From positions 1,861,501-1,925,500 of the forward strand of contig JAQMRL010000016.1 of assembly GCA_035578175.1 (NCBI GenBank): a stretch of 64,000 nt of DNA, in the 5' to 3' direction. This DNA is from Catonia carolina (Eukaryota; Arthropoda; Insecta; Hemiptera; Achilidae). The position numbers and the translations under genes were made by a program. Shown here in pieces: positions 44,548-56,164 of the stretch (position 1 is its first letter; each line of letters starts with the position of its first letter). The notes under the pieces are model-generated. The model had not been told where the DNA came from and ran no database searches. It saw only the letters and a list, made by a program, of their open reading frames with translations.

Positions 44548-44631
44548 TATGTTTATTACGTGTACGTGATGCGTGGCAGTGCCACAGGTGTTTCTGTCAT
44601 TAAATATAATAAAATGTGTTGTTGTTTTCAG

Positions 44632-45906
44632 ATGGCTGATGCAACTGGAGTGGGAGTGGACTCTTCAAGCAGAACAGCCTCACAGGTGTGTAAATTATGC
44701 AGACTGGCTACCATTGACTGCCACAACAAGAATAAACTCATTGCGTACTGTGCAAAGTGTAAGAAGAGATTACGTAAACAAAGAAACAAATCTTGGTATG
44801 GTAAAATTAAACAGTTGTACGACTCTTGTTTGACTTGCATGAATACGTTTTACAACAATCTCTCGTACGAACCACATGACTGTACACTAGAAGGCATATT
44901 CGTTTGTGATGGTTGTGGCAGAGTATTCCTCCACAAGGAGAATATAACGCTACATGTAAGTAAATGTCACAAAATCATTTCAAAAATGAATGCAACTGTA
45001 AGTGAAAACAATGGCCAAAGAGATTCAAAATCGGAATTGGAGTTGGAACATTGTGGGAGTACTTCTAGATTGAGTGAAAGTAGCAGTGGCCACAAGATGT
45101 CTAAATCAACTGACAATGTGATTGGCCAGTCTAAATTACCCAAAACATGTAAAGATGTCACTTGTAGTATTTGTGGGAAGGTTTTTAGTTTTAAATCCGC
45201 TTTAACTTCACATATCCGTGTACATACAGGAGAGAAACCTTTTAAGTGTAAGTTTTGCAACAAAGACTTTAAACACCTTGGAAGTTTAAAAACACATTTG
45301 CGAATTCATACGGGTGAGAAACCATTCAAATGCAAATTCTGTAATAAAAAGTTTACAGATTCATCTAGTTTAAAAAAGCACCTGCGTTTACATACAGGGG
45401 AGAAACCGTTCAAATGTAAATTCTGTAATAAAAAGTTTACACAGTCATCTACTTTAAATGGACATGTGCGTTTACATACAGGGGAGAAACCGTTTAAATG
45501 TAAATTCTGTAATAAAAAGTTTACAAATTCATCTGCTTTAACTAATCATGTGCGTTTACATACAGGGGAGAAGCCATTCAATTGTAAATTCTGTAACAAA
45601 AAGTTTACACAGTCATCTGCTTTAACTAAACATGTGCGTTTACATACAGGGGAGAAGCCATTCAATTGTAAATTCTGTAATAAAAAGTTTACACAGTCAT
45701 CTGCTTTAACTAAACATGTGCGTTTACATACAGGGGAGAAGCCATTCATTTGTAAATTCTGTAATAAAAAGTTTACACAGTCATCTGCTTTAACTAAACA
45801 TGTGCGTTTACATACAGGGGAGAAACCGTTTAAATGTAAATTCTGTAATAAAAAGTTTACAGATTCATCTCATTTAAGTAGACACATGCGTAGACATATA
45901 GAATAG
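44632..45906 (+). CDS. C2H2 zinc-finger protein, paralogue C (9 tandem fingers)
   Basis: The 424-residue product starts with MADATG immediately after TTGTTTTCAG; the frame is open upstream to 44446, with the same MRGSATG leader at 44569. The N-terminal CxxC module, isolated finger and Ser-rich spacer match A and B. Nine tandem fingers carry helices [56 protein letters not shown] and DSSHLSR. Fingers 6-8 are virtually identical, a sign of recent in-array duplication. The last finger ends RRHIE as in copy A, and the 3' flank matches copy A for several kb, so A and C are closer to each other than to B. The predicted role is nuclear DNA binding. Confidence 0.85.
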   Translation: MADATGVGVDSSSRTASQVCKLCRLATIDCHNKNKLIAYCAKCKKRLRKQRNKSWYGKIKQLYDSCLTCMNTFYNNLSYEPHDCTLEGIFVCDGCGRVFLHKENITLHVSKCHKIISKMNATVSENNGQRDSKSELELEHCGSTSRLSESSSGHKMSKSTDNVIGQSKLPKTCKDVTCSICGKVFSFKSALTSHIRVHTGEKPFKCKFCNKDFKHLGSLKTHLRIHTGEKPFKCKFCNKKFTDSSSLKKHLRLHTGEKPFKCKFCNKKFTQSSTLNGHVRLHTGEKPFKCKFCNKKFTNSSALTNHVRLHTGEKPFNCKFCNKKFTQSSALTKHVRLHTGEKPFNCKFCNKKFTQSSALTKHVRLHTGEKPFICKFCNKKFTQSSALTKHVRLHTGEKPFKCKFCNKKFTDSSHLSRHMRRHIE

Positions 45907-45930
45907 AAAACACACAATTGTATGATTTAA

Positions 45931-45936
45931 AATAAA
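45931..45936 (+). promoter_or_regulatory. Polyadenylation signal, zinc-finger gene C
   Basis: AATAAA lies 25 bp after the stop codon, at the same place as in copy A. Confidence 0.55.
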
Positions 45937-46189
45937 AATATGCTTGTGCTTCTACTTTAAATACCATTTTCGTATGAACACAAATAAAACATAAAAATAT
46001 AAATCATGCAGTAAAATTTCTCTGCTATTCATGGCTTCTTCTAGAAGTTTGCTTATGTATAGAGGAGAGTGAAAGTGCAGATGTAAAGTTTAGAAAATAA
46101 ACTCTGTACAATGAAAGTCATTCAAGAACACATTGCATGCGTAACCCACAGGATGGACACTTGGTCTGATAAATGTGTATCTTTTTTTG

Positions 46190-47086
46190 ACTTTCTCTTC
46201 TCTATGTGAATATGTAGGAAGGAAAGTATTGTTTTCATGTCAATGTTTTGAAAGCAGATTTTCACCAGATATGAACTTTTTCAGACTCCCTGAACCCAAA
46301 AAACTTGGTTAGTGGTTGGTCTGTGTGTTTGTGTGTGTGTCTTCTAAATATCTCAAGAACAGAACATCGTGTGAAGTTCAAACTTAAAACTTAAGTTAGG
46401 TACCACTAGAGGAACTGACACAAACTTTTTCATCAAAATCGGTCAAGTGGAAACAGTATTTTTTCAATTTTTGCAATTTTTATTAAATTAGCTCTTATGT
46501 TTTTTTTTGAATTGCTTCATTTACTAGATAATTATGCTCTACAAGATACGATAAGTGTACCATGTCTGCTGAAATTGTTGGGGAGGCTGTTCTCTCGTAA
46601 AAAATTGGATTTTTTCATATTGCGGCCTTAATATGGTGTTTAGCGCAGACGTGTCTCTAATCAAAGTTGTAGACAATTTAAAAATCTAAAAGATTTATTT
46701 TTAACATTTCTTTGTATAATGCTTAGTTTAGCAGTAATTCGTGATTTTTTGTTGTCTTTTTTTTTCATGAAAATCTGTAAAAAAAAATGGATTTTTTAAG
46801 ATATCGCTGTTAGTATGCATTTAACGACAAAAGTGTGTATAATCAAATCTATAGGAAATTAAATGATCTACTTTTTTATTGTAAGCATTTTCTCTACAGA
46901 GCCTAGTTTAGCGTCAACAAGTGATATTATTGAGCCAAACTTAGGTAGGTTTTCATTTTGCATCATTCACTCGCGATGAAAGTTACGTTATGTTTTTTGA
47001 GGTTATTTTTTTGTTTATTACTAATGTTAATTTTCATTGTTCATAATTTGCATTGGCAAGTGAAAATCGTGTGAGTGTTAAACACA
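46190..47086 (+). repeat. HINE-like repeat, near full length
   Basis: Counterpart of 2747-3664. Starts ACTTTCTCTTCTCTATGTGA. Confidence 0.8.
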
Positions 47087-47089
47087 AAA

Positions 47090-47355
47090 TTTTTCTACTC
47101 AGTTGTAATGGGCAATGTTTGTTGAGGGGTACAGGGGGATTTTGTACTCGGCTGTTATGTCAGAATAGCATGAATGATTTTGTAGACTACATCTGAAGTC
47201 ATAGACCCATCATCAGAGTATACAAAATATATTGTAAAAGTACTTTAATTATTATCACTGACCTGTTACAGCTGTTTTGCCGCTTGTTTTTACCTTTTAA
47301 TTATGAACATGTTATGGTGTCCAACATCATTAGAGCACTCAAATTTAAAATGTAA
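47090..47355 (-). mobile_element. Decayed Penelope-like element fragment
   Basis: Counterpart of 3665-3930. Confidence 0.45.
47183..47223 (-). ncRNA. Decayed hammerhead ribozyme relic
   Basis: Same broken motif as at 3765-3802: CTGATGA present, GAAA lost. Confidence 0.4.
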
Positions 47356-47359
47356 AATT

Positions 47360-48346
47360 GATGTGAAAAACTCACACAACTTTCTCTTGCCAATGAAAAT
47401 TATGAACAATATAACCTAACATTAGAAATAAACAAAAAACTTAACTTTATTTGTTTTTAAGTCACATCAACAGCTTGGTCATTAGTGACTATGTGGGTTA
47501 GGAAACTGGATAGTATAATAATTTCCTGACCCTAGCCGGAAATCAAACCCAGGACCTCCACGTTGTAGGCCAGCATGCTACCACTACGCTACGGAGGTGG
47601 CAATAACCTTATTTAATCATGAGTGGAATGATGCAAAATAAAAACCAACCTTAGTTTTTGGCTTAATAATGCGGAAAATCACTCTCTGACGCTAAACAAG
47701 GCTCTGTAGAGAAACATGCTTGAAATAAAGTTGTAGATATTTTTATTTCCTATAAATTTGACTATAAATCCATTGTTTTTTGATTTCCATGAAAATAAAG
47801 AACAGAAAATCACTATTTACCGCTAAACTAAGTGTTATACAAAGAAATGTTTTAAATAAAAGTTGTATTTATATGACTTCTGCGCTAAAATGCATATTAA
47901 GGCCATAATCTTAAAAACCCCATTTTTTCTATGAGAGATTAGCCTCTCCAAGAGTTTCAGCAGACATGGCACTCCTACCGTATCTTGTAGAGCATAATTA
48001 TATATTACATGAGGTAATTTTTTAAAAAATCATAGAAGCCGTTTTAGAGAAAATTGTGAAAAAGTTAAAAATTACACGAATAAACTAGTACTTCCGATTG
48101 ACTGATTTTGATGAAAGTGTTCGTGTCAGGTCCTCTAGTAGTATGTAACTTAGATTCAAGTTTTAGCTTTGTATGATGTTCCGTTGTTCAGATATTATGT
48201 TCACACGCACAGACCAATCACTATAAAAAAAGTTTTTTGGTAGGAGGGAGTCTGGAAACAAGTATATCTGGTGACAACTAGAATTTGTAAAATCAAAATG
48301 AAAACAATACTTTCCTTCTTATATATTCATATAGGCAAGAGAAAGT
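47360..48346 (-). repeat. HINE-like repeat, near full length, with nested SINE
   Basis: Counterpart of 3931-4909; ends ATAGGCAAGAGAAAGT. Confidence 0.82.
47456..47602 (-). mobile_element. tRNA-derived SINE (SINE2), nested
   Basis: Counterpart of 4025-4173. The minus-strand head CCACCTCCGTAGCGTAGTGG and a diverged B box are visible. Confidence 0.78.
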
Positions 48347-48571
48347 AAAAAGCTAAATATATTAAAATGTGTAGAAGATGTACGTTGAGTCATTCGTGTA
48401 AAACTGTTTAATCATTTGAGTTGATCGTTTTTCGTATTCTCTGCTGATAAGAGCCACAGTCAATGTTACTTGATCATTTTTAAATTAACCTCTTTGTTAA
48501 AAATGTTTTACCTCTGTTTATTTTATCTGTTTGTTTGCATGGAACATCTCACACTTGTTGAATCATTTTTT

Positions 48572-49539
48572 ACTTTCTCTTGCCTCTGTTAATATATAGG
48601 AAGGAAAGTATTGTTATCATGTTGATTTTTCGAAATCGAGTTTTCACCAGATCTACACGTTTTCAAACCCCCTGAACCCAAAAAACATGTTTTTAGCGAT
48701 TGGTCTCTGTGTGTGTGTGTGTGTGTGTGCGCGCGCGCGCGTGTGTTTGTGTGTGTGTGCGTGCGTGTGCGTGTGAACAGAATATCTCAAAAACGAAACA
48801 TTGTAAGAACTTGAAACTTAAAACTTAAGTTACTAGCACTACCAGACCCGACACTAACATTTTCATCAAAATCGGTCAACCGGAAGTAGTAGTTTATTCG
48901 TATAATTTATCACTTTTTTACGATTTTTTCAAAATTTGGTCCTACGATTTTTTTTAAAATCGCCTGTTTTACACAATTTTTATTCTCTACAAGATAGGGT
49001 AGGCGCCATGTTTGCTGAAATTCTTGGTGAGGCTGTTCTTACGTAAAAAAAGTGTTTTCTTAAGATTACGGTTTTAAATATGTATGCATAAATTTGCGCA
49101 TGAATTTATATAATAAAAAATTTAGATAATTTAAAATTGTACATGTTTATTTCAAACATTTTTTTATATAACACTTAGTTAGCAGTAATTAGCGATTTTC
49201 TGTTTTTTTCCCACGAAAACATGTGAAAAATCGATTTTTTTAAGATTTCGGCCTTAGTATGCATTATATGACAAAAGTGTATATAATCAAATTTATAGGA
49301 AATCAAAAGATCTACAGCTTTTATTTAAAGCATTTTTCTCTACAGAGCCTAGTTTAGCGTAAAAGAGTGATCTTCCTTATTTTTAAGCCAAACGGAGGTT
49401 GATTTTCATGTTGATTAATATTAGGTTATGTTTATTGAGGTTAGTTTTTTGTTTATTTCTAATGTTTTATTACTAATGTTAGGTTTATTGTTAATTGTTT
49501 GCATTGGCAAGAGAAAGTCGTGTGAGTGTTTCACACCAG
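48572..49539 (+). repeat. HINE-like repeat, full length, private to copy C
   Basis: It starts ACTTTCTCTTGCCTCTGTTA, ends GTGTTTCACACCAG and carries a long GT/GC alternating tract at 48706-48775. Copy A lacks it at the equivalent place (GAATCATTTTTTC near 5122 and TTTTTCATTTTATTTCTG near 5270), where about 150 bp of AT-rich sequence lies instead. Confidence 0.88.
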
Positions 49540-50478
49540 GATTTTTTTCATTGTATTTCTGTAACATTTTTACAATTTGTGTAATTTGGTATGATGTAAA
49601 CACATTTCATTGTTTTTGGTCGTACCATTTTATTATTTACAACATGTTGTTTAGTCATACCATTGTAATCCTCATTTCAACATTCTATTTTATAAACGCA
49701 TCTTTTATTGTTATTTACTCCATTCACTTCATTCGTGTTTACGTGTATGGGGTAACAGTTTATTATTCTCACATCTGAATAAAATTTTATACAATTTATT
49801 GTTTTGTTTCTACATAATGTATTTGTAATTATTTTATTATATTTCATAGAATGTATGGTTTCTGCTCTGTATGGTTATTTTTCTCTTCGGCTGTTGTTAA
49901 ATCAGTTTCCAAATGTAAATTGTAATTAATTGTACAGTCCATTTGAAATAGCATGATAGTATTACTTAAATGGAAAAAAGAACAGAGGGAATTTTTTAAT
50001 GTGCTCATGCGTCAGTGCTACCACTAGGAATAATTAAAAGGGAAATTTTACTTTCGAAAAGGGAATTTTTATTCAGAAAAGTTACCGCCATTCAGAGACT
50101 TACTATCATGCTATTTTGAATGGACTATATTTTGTTTTTTGTTATATCCATTATTATTTGTGTCATTATGCCATGAATCTTATGGCTCTTATTTTGTTAT
50201 TTAAGCGTTTCTCATCTTGTGTATAATTAAGTGCTCGATATTATATATGGTACTTTAACAAGGTGCAGTTTTATGGGAATATGGGTGGTTAGAGGATTTA
50301 TTAGTAGTAATGACGGGTTATGTGTTTGTACAGGCCGTGCCACGATTTTCCAGGCTTGCTGTCCGACCGTTATTACGGTGCATACTATCTAAAGCGAAAA
50401 CATTCCCTCACGTTTATTTCATATCACCCCATATAGGCTCAAACGATTAGTAACATGTTACAAATGTAATTAATTTTT
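49540..50478. other. AT-rich non-coding tail of the duplicated unit
   Basis: Counterpart of 5270-6165. The open frame at 49428-49778 overlaps the repeat end and is not conserved in copy A; no gene is called. Confidence 0.5.
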
Positions 50479-51275
50479 ACTCTCTCGTGCCTATGTGAAT
50501 ATATAGGAATGAAAGTATTGTTTTCTTGTCCATTTTTTTAAATCAATTTTCACCGGATCTACACGTTTTCAGACCCCCTGAACCCAAAAAACATTTTTTC
50601 TAGCATTTTGTGTGTGTGTGTGTAAGTGTGTGAACAAAATATGTCAATAATGGAACATTGCACGAACTTGAAACTTAAGTTAGATACCACTTAAGGGCTT
50701 GACACGAACATTTTAATGAAAATAGGTCAACCAGAAGTAGTAGTTTATTCGTGTAATTTTTTACTTTTTTTTGGTTTTCCTAAAAAACGGCTCCTACATT
50801 TTTTTAAAAACTTCCACATATACTAAATTTTTTATTCTCTACAACGTAAGGTAGGCGGCATTTCTGCTGAAATTTTTGGTGAGGCTGTTTACTTAATTAC
50901 AAAATGTTTTTTAAGATTGCAACTTTAATTTACATTTTAGCTGAAACAAGTAGCTAGTAAAAGTTGTAAAGAATTTTAAATTCTACAACTTTTATTTCAA
51001 ACAATTTTTTTGTATAAAATTTTAGGAAATTAAAAGATCTACAACTTTTGTTTAAAGCATTTTTCTGTAGAGAGCCAAGTTTAGCGTGAAAGAGTGATTT
51101 TCCGTATTTTTAAAACTAAACTGAGGTCGGTTTTTATTTTGCATCTTTCACTCCCAAATAAAATAAGGTTATGTTTTTTGAGGTTAGGTTTTTGTTTATT
51201 TCCAATGTTTTATTACTAGATTATTGGTCATTTTTAGCATTGGCAAGAGAAAGTTGTGTGAATGTTTCACACAAG
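50479..51275 (+). repeat. HINE-like repeat, near full length, internally deleted
   Basis: It starts ACTCTCTCGTGCCTATGTGA and ends TGTGTGAATGTTTCACACAA. About 120 bp are missing near 51015. Confidence 0.82.
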
Positions 51276-51289
51276 TTTTTTACTTTGTT

Positions 51290-51730
51290 AAGCAAACATA
51301 AAGAAATATTACATTAATTTCTATAAATAAAACCTTAGTAAAAAGTAGATAGGCCTAATGTATACGTTTATGTAAATAAAGACAAACAATTTGTAATTGT
51401 TATTATTAATAATGAAAATGTTAGTGATTATTTTAAGGGTAATTAGAGACGGAAGGCGCGTTGGCACGCGTTTACCGCACGGCGGGCGGCCAACATTGAG
51501 CGGTAGTGGACATGAATGAGATGCGTGTGTATTAACAACCATTGAAAAATGTAATGTCGCATCAACTGCATGTTACCGTTGTATCATGTGACACCGTCTG
51601 TCTGTACCCAGCCTAATATGTCATTGTTTATGGTTTATATTTTCAACAACACTAACTGTAATATGTTACACTAAAACGATAGTAGAATGACTCACTAGGC
51701 ATTACAACAGCGAGCTTGGAAATGTGTGGC
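51290..51730. repeat. Duplicated segment with GC-rich patch, copy 2
   Basis: Counterpart of 32326-32765, including the GC-rich patch at 51455-51490. After it, 51731-51915 is unique, starting with GCGCGCGGCC, and carries nothing I recognise. Confidence 0.75.
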
Positions 51731-51915
51731 GCGCGCGGCCTATAAAAATAATTTCACTAATTCCATCACTACCTCGCCAATTAACGTGTAGCTCTGTTCT
51801 TTACTGGAGGAGATCCATTCAAATATTGTAGTCTCTTTCTTGCCAACAATTACGTTTTGTAATAAAGTTGTCTAAATAATTCTGTTAAAAATTGAGGTCT
51901 GCGTATGGCATTTTT

Positions 51916-52376
51916 ACTTTCTCTTGCCTATATGAATATATAGGAAGGAAAGTATTGTTTTCATGTCGATTTTTTTTTGAAATCGAGTTTTCACCGGATC
52001 TACACGTTTTCAGACCCTCTAAACCCAAAAAACATGTTTTTAGCGATTGGTCTGTGTGAACAGAATATCTCAAGAACGGAACGTCGTACGAACTTGAAAC
52101 TTGAAACGTAAGTTACTTACTACTACTGGGCCCGACACGAACATTTTCATCAAAATCAGTCAACCGGAAGTAGTAGTTCATTCGTGTAATTTTTCACTTT
52201 TTTGTGATTTTCTCAAAAACTGGTCCTACGATTTTTTCTAAAATCGCCTAGTTTATTTTTTTTATTCTATATAAGATAGAGTAGGCGCCAAGTTTGCTAA
52301 AATTCTTGGTGAGGCTGTTTTCACGTAAAGAAATTGTTTTTTTAAGATTACGGCTTTAATATAAATTTTAGCGAAA
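51916..52376 (+). repeat. HINE-like repeat, left half
   Basis: It starts ACTTTCTCTTGCCTATATGA and breaks at TTTTAGCGAAATTGC, where block X copy 3 begins. Confidence 0.82.
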
Positions 52377-52701
52377 TTGCAAATAATCTTGCAATTTGTG
52401 AAGTTTATGTCATAAAATTATTGTAATTATTTGGTTATTTCTTATAAGTAATTTAATTGTAGGTGTAAGACACTTAAATGGTTCTCGTAATTTTTAGTTT
52501 GTAATAAATAATACTTGTAATTCTTAAACTATAGTGTGTTAATTATTTAATTTACCTAGATCCCGAAACGGACCTTAGAGATAAGTGTCACAATACATTA
52601 TTGTCTAATGACTGGATGTGTAAGGTCAGTTGAGGCTGTCAACTAAATACATAATTTGGAATCTGTTATATTGTAATAATCTGTTTCCAGCTTGTCATGT
52701 T

Positions 52702-52818
52702 CATGCAGTCTTGGATTCGAATCCCATTCAGGAGCGGCATATTTTCATACATTACAAAAGAATCATTTCATCCTTCACCATCTGCATTAGCAGTAATTGC
52801 AGAACAGTAGGATTATAA
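52702..52818 (+). mobile_element. Partial tRNA-derived SINE (SINE1)
   Basis: Same remnant as 7262-7380 and 33072-33192. Confidence 0.7.
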
Positions 52819-52857
52819 ATCAAAAGAAAAAAAATTTGCCATGTTCAGTCTAGTTTT

Positions 52858-53140
52858 ACTTTCTCTTGCCTATATAAATTTATAGGAAAAAGTATTGCTT
52901 TCGTGTTGATGAGAAATCCAGTTTTCACAAGATATACATGTATTCAGACCCCCTGAACCCAAAAAAACATGTTTTTAGCAATTGTTCTGTGTGTGAATAA
53001 AATATCTCAAGAAAGAAACTTTGTACAAAGTTGAAACTTAAAATTTAAGTTAGGTACTACTAGAGGAACCAACACGAACATTATCATCTAAATTGGTTAA
53101 TCAGAAGTAGTAGTTTCTTCATGTAATTTTCACTTTTTTT
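52858..53140 (+). repeat. HINE-like repeat, left fragment
   Basis: It starts ACTTTCTCTTGCCTATATAA and is truncated as in the other block X copies. Confidence 0.76.
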
Positions 53141-55610
53141 ATGACGATCGCTGTCCGCCGTGACAGACCGTTTTTTGTGTACCTAAGCCTTAAGCCACTG
53201 AATTATGCCCAAGATTATACACCCAACAAGAGTGACTCACTTGTCCATTACAAAGATGGATGGAATAGTGAAGAGAGAGAGTGAAGAAGAAGTTTTACGT
53301 AGTGTTTACTGTTTGCAGATGATCTTATGCGCAAAGATAGAGTGTGAATCTAGTTTGGGGTCGAGAAGTTCCTAAAAATTATGTGAAATGCATAATATGC
53401 ATTATTCTGCATCAGTACTGACTTATGCAGTGTGATTTGTTTTTTTTTTGCGCCCTGGAGACTCCAGGAGAAGTATAGGACATGTCAGCTATAACATCTG
53501 AAATACATATAACAATCACACAATGTATCACTACTATCAAGAAAGAAATTCTTGGACGCTATAAAAAGTTTCACCGATCAAGTAATTTTTCAGATTCTTT
53601 TTAAAGGAATGCAAATAAAATTATGACAACATTTTAAAAATTGAAGTAATTTATTTATGAATTTTCTCCCTGTATAAGTAGGTTTCTGTTCAAACAATTT
53701 TCTGGAGTGATTAGCCACATAATAATCATTTCTATTTCTGATGTTATGATTGTGAACATTGAAATTCTGCATAAATATATTTTGCCTAACATACATAATC
53801 ACCTCAAAAATGTAAATAGAGGGAACTGTAAGCAATTTAAGCTCGTTAAATAGTGGCCTGCATGAGGTTAGCTGGTTAGCTCCCACCATACACCTAATAG
53901 CTTTCTTTTGAATTTTAAAAACCCTATTCATATTACTCATGCTAGAATTACCCCATACTAAAATACCATAACGGATATGAGACTGAATGAGGCATGGATA
54001 AGCTGTCATTAGTAATTTTTTATCATTTAATCTGGCAATTTGTTTTAGTGTAAATACCCCAGATGATATTTTACTACAAACTTGATTGGTATAGAAGTCC
54101 CAAGACAAAAATCTATCTAGAGATACTTCGAGGAATTTCACTGTTTCTACATTCTCTAAACTGTTATCATGAATAAATACATCCACTTCTCTACTTTCGT
54201 TAACGCTATGTTTATTTTTGAACTTCAAGTACTGACACTTTTTCCCATTAACTGTTAATAACATTTGATTCAAGAACTGTACTACGGACTCTATGTTAAC
54301 AAGTGTATTTACTTCAAGAGTATCTACCAGTAAACTGTTACTGATAACTGAAGTATCATCAGCCAACAACAAAGCTCTGCCATTAGGTATGACTTCTGGT
54401 AGTCTATTAATGTACAATAGAATCAGAATTGTATCTAAAAATAACCCTTGTGAAACGCCTGCTTTGACTTCAAGCTTTCCAGATACAACCTTTGTAAGTT
54501 CCCTTTAACAACCCTAGTTAACTCCACACACTAATCTATTAATAAGGTAAGATTGAAACCATTTCAATTCTACATCCGTAACGCTTAATGACTAATTTTT
54601 TCAATAAAATTTCATGATCAACACAATAAAAAGCTTTACTCAGATCCAGAAACACTGCCAGTGTTTTATCCCCGGCATCCAATATATCAACTACTTGCTC
54701 CACAAGTAAAACTATTGCAGTTTTACTTGATCTACCTTTTTTGGAAACCATGCTGATCCTCTGAGATGATAAGGTTTTCAGTCAAAAAACTGATTAACCT
54801 AATAAATACTACCTTTTCAAAAATTTTACTGATTGTGTTTAAGATACTCATAGGCCTATAATTTTCAACTAACTGGCTATCTCCATTCATAAATATAGGC
54901 ATCATTTTAGCCTCCTTCTGTTTGTTTGGAAATATACGTACCTGCTTCGAGTGAGAAGTTAAATGAAGGAGAGGAGTAACTAAAATATGTTTACATTCTT
55001 TAACAATTATACTAGGAATCCCATCTAACCCACATGTTTTCTTACTTTTCACACTATCAATAACTGATTCTATTTCCTCACTTGAAACTAGGCTAAATAG
55101 AAATCGATTTACTACCTTGTTACCTTTTGGGCCATAACATCTCACTGTTTCCCTAATCTGTTGTTTCAGTTTTAAAGCTACTTCCTGGTAATATTTGTTA
55201 AAATAATTACAAATTTCTACACCGTTCTCAATAAGTTCATTATTTTTGTTACCAATATTTGGTATGTCAGTAAAACTTTTGTTGCTAACTACACCTCGAT
55301 TCATATTTATTATTTCTCATTATGCTGAGTTTAAATTAGATGATTTATGAAGGACTTCAGCAGTTGTTTTGCATTTAGCTCTCTGGACTTCTCTGGCATA
55401 ATGTTTTTTAATAGTTTTGTACCTTTGTTCGTTAAAGGTAGTCCTATGTGATAGAAAATCTGAGTATACATTTCTAACTTCAGACCACATTTTCAAAATT
55501 TCCCCTGTGATCCACTCATCTGTTTCACTGACAATATTTTTTACATCTTTCTTTTTAATTGGACAATTATTATTATAATGAAATTTTAATGTTTCAATAA
55601 AATTATGATA

Positions 55611-56048
55611 ATTTGGTAAAATAGATGAACATTTCAATATAATAGAACAATGTAATATAGAAAATAAAAATAAAATTGAAAAATATGAGATGTTCCATAT
55701 TTATAAATACCTATTGAAAAGAGCAAAAGCAGGATATTTTGTATGAACAGATAAAATTTAGGAATGATGAAGTGATATTGACTGCTGCTGCTATCTACAG
55801 TAAATATGAGAAGGGATAAATTAAAATAAATTAATTTTAAATCAGTTTTATACAAGTGACTGAAGATGTATCAACTTCTGTAAATTTTAAATAAATGAGA
55901 AAAAAATTTTTAGTTTCAATTTTTCATTTACTCTGATGATGGTGGATCCACCGAAACACGTGTAAGTAGGAATTAAAATAAAAGTGACGCAGTTTAAAAA
56001 GAAGGTTAGTGAAATTATTATATTAATTCATTATATGAAATAGAAAAT
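55611..56048 (+). mobile_element. Penelope-like insertion with one hammerhead motif
   Basis: It is inserted in LINE-4 with a 10-bp target duplication AATTATGATA (55601-55610 and 56049-56058). The right ~190 bp match the right arm of the insertion in LINE-3 (ATACAAGTGACTGAAGATGT ... AATTCATTATATGAAATAG). The left ~240 bp are AT-rich and not shared. No reverse transcriptase is seen. Confidence 0.7.
55927..55970 (+). ncRNA. Type I hammerhead ribozyme
   Basis: Stem I is TTTACT (55927-55932) with AGTAGG (55965-55970; four Watson-Crick and two G-U pairs). The core CTGATGA is at 55933-55939, stem II GGTGG/CCACC within 55941-55952, GAAA at 55953-55956 and stem III ACACGTGT at 55956-55963. Cleavage is predicted after A55964. 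All core bases are intact. Confidence 0.86.
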
Positions 56049-56164
56049 AATTATGATATTTCTGATTAATGTCGAAAGAATTGAAAACAGTCTTCCAACC
56101 TCTTTGGATAAACTCTGTAACAAACAAGTAAAATTCCCTTGGTGGAAGCTTTTACTTATTTCCC

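Larger units (their letters stand above)
44548..50430. repeat. Segmental duplication, copy C of the zinc-finger unit
   Basis: It is collinear with 1268-6165 and shares two HINE-like repeats, the nested SINE2, the decayed Penelope-like fragment and the tail to CATATCACCCCATATA. It differs by a HINE-like insertion at 48572-49539. Confidence 0.88.
53436..56137 (-). pseudogene. CR1/Jockey-like LINE, 5'-truncated (LINE-4), interrupted
   Basis: This is the best-preserved LINE copy. Minus strand: 55637-55320 and 55304-54732 cover the pre-RT region and early RT motifs (GLDGIPS, NYRPMSILNTISKIFEK); 54751-54539 covers LDLSKAFYCVDH. 54417-53590 is a 275-codon frame with the catalytic Asp pair as LLADDTSVI (LINE-2 has FADD) and the C-terminal region. 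Poly(A) shows as a T-rich run at 53436-53449. A Penelope-like insertion splits it at 55611-56048. The endonuclease domain is absent. Confidence 0.9.

Noticed and set aside
49428..49778. 116-codon plus-strand frame
   Set aside because: It runs across a HINE-like repeat end into non-coding tail; no conserved counterpart in copy A.
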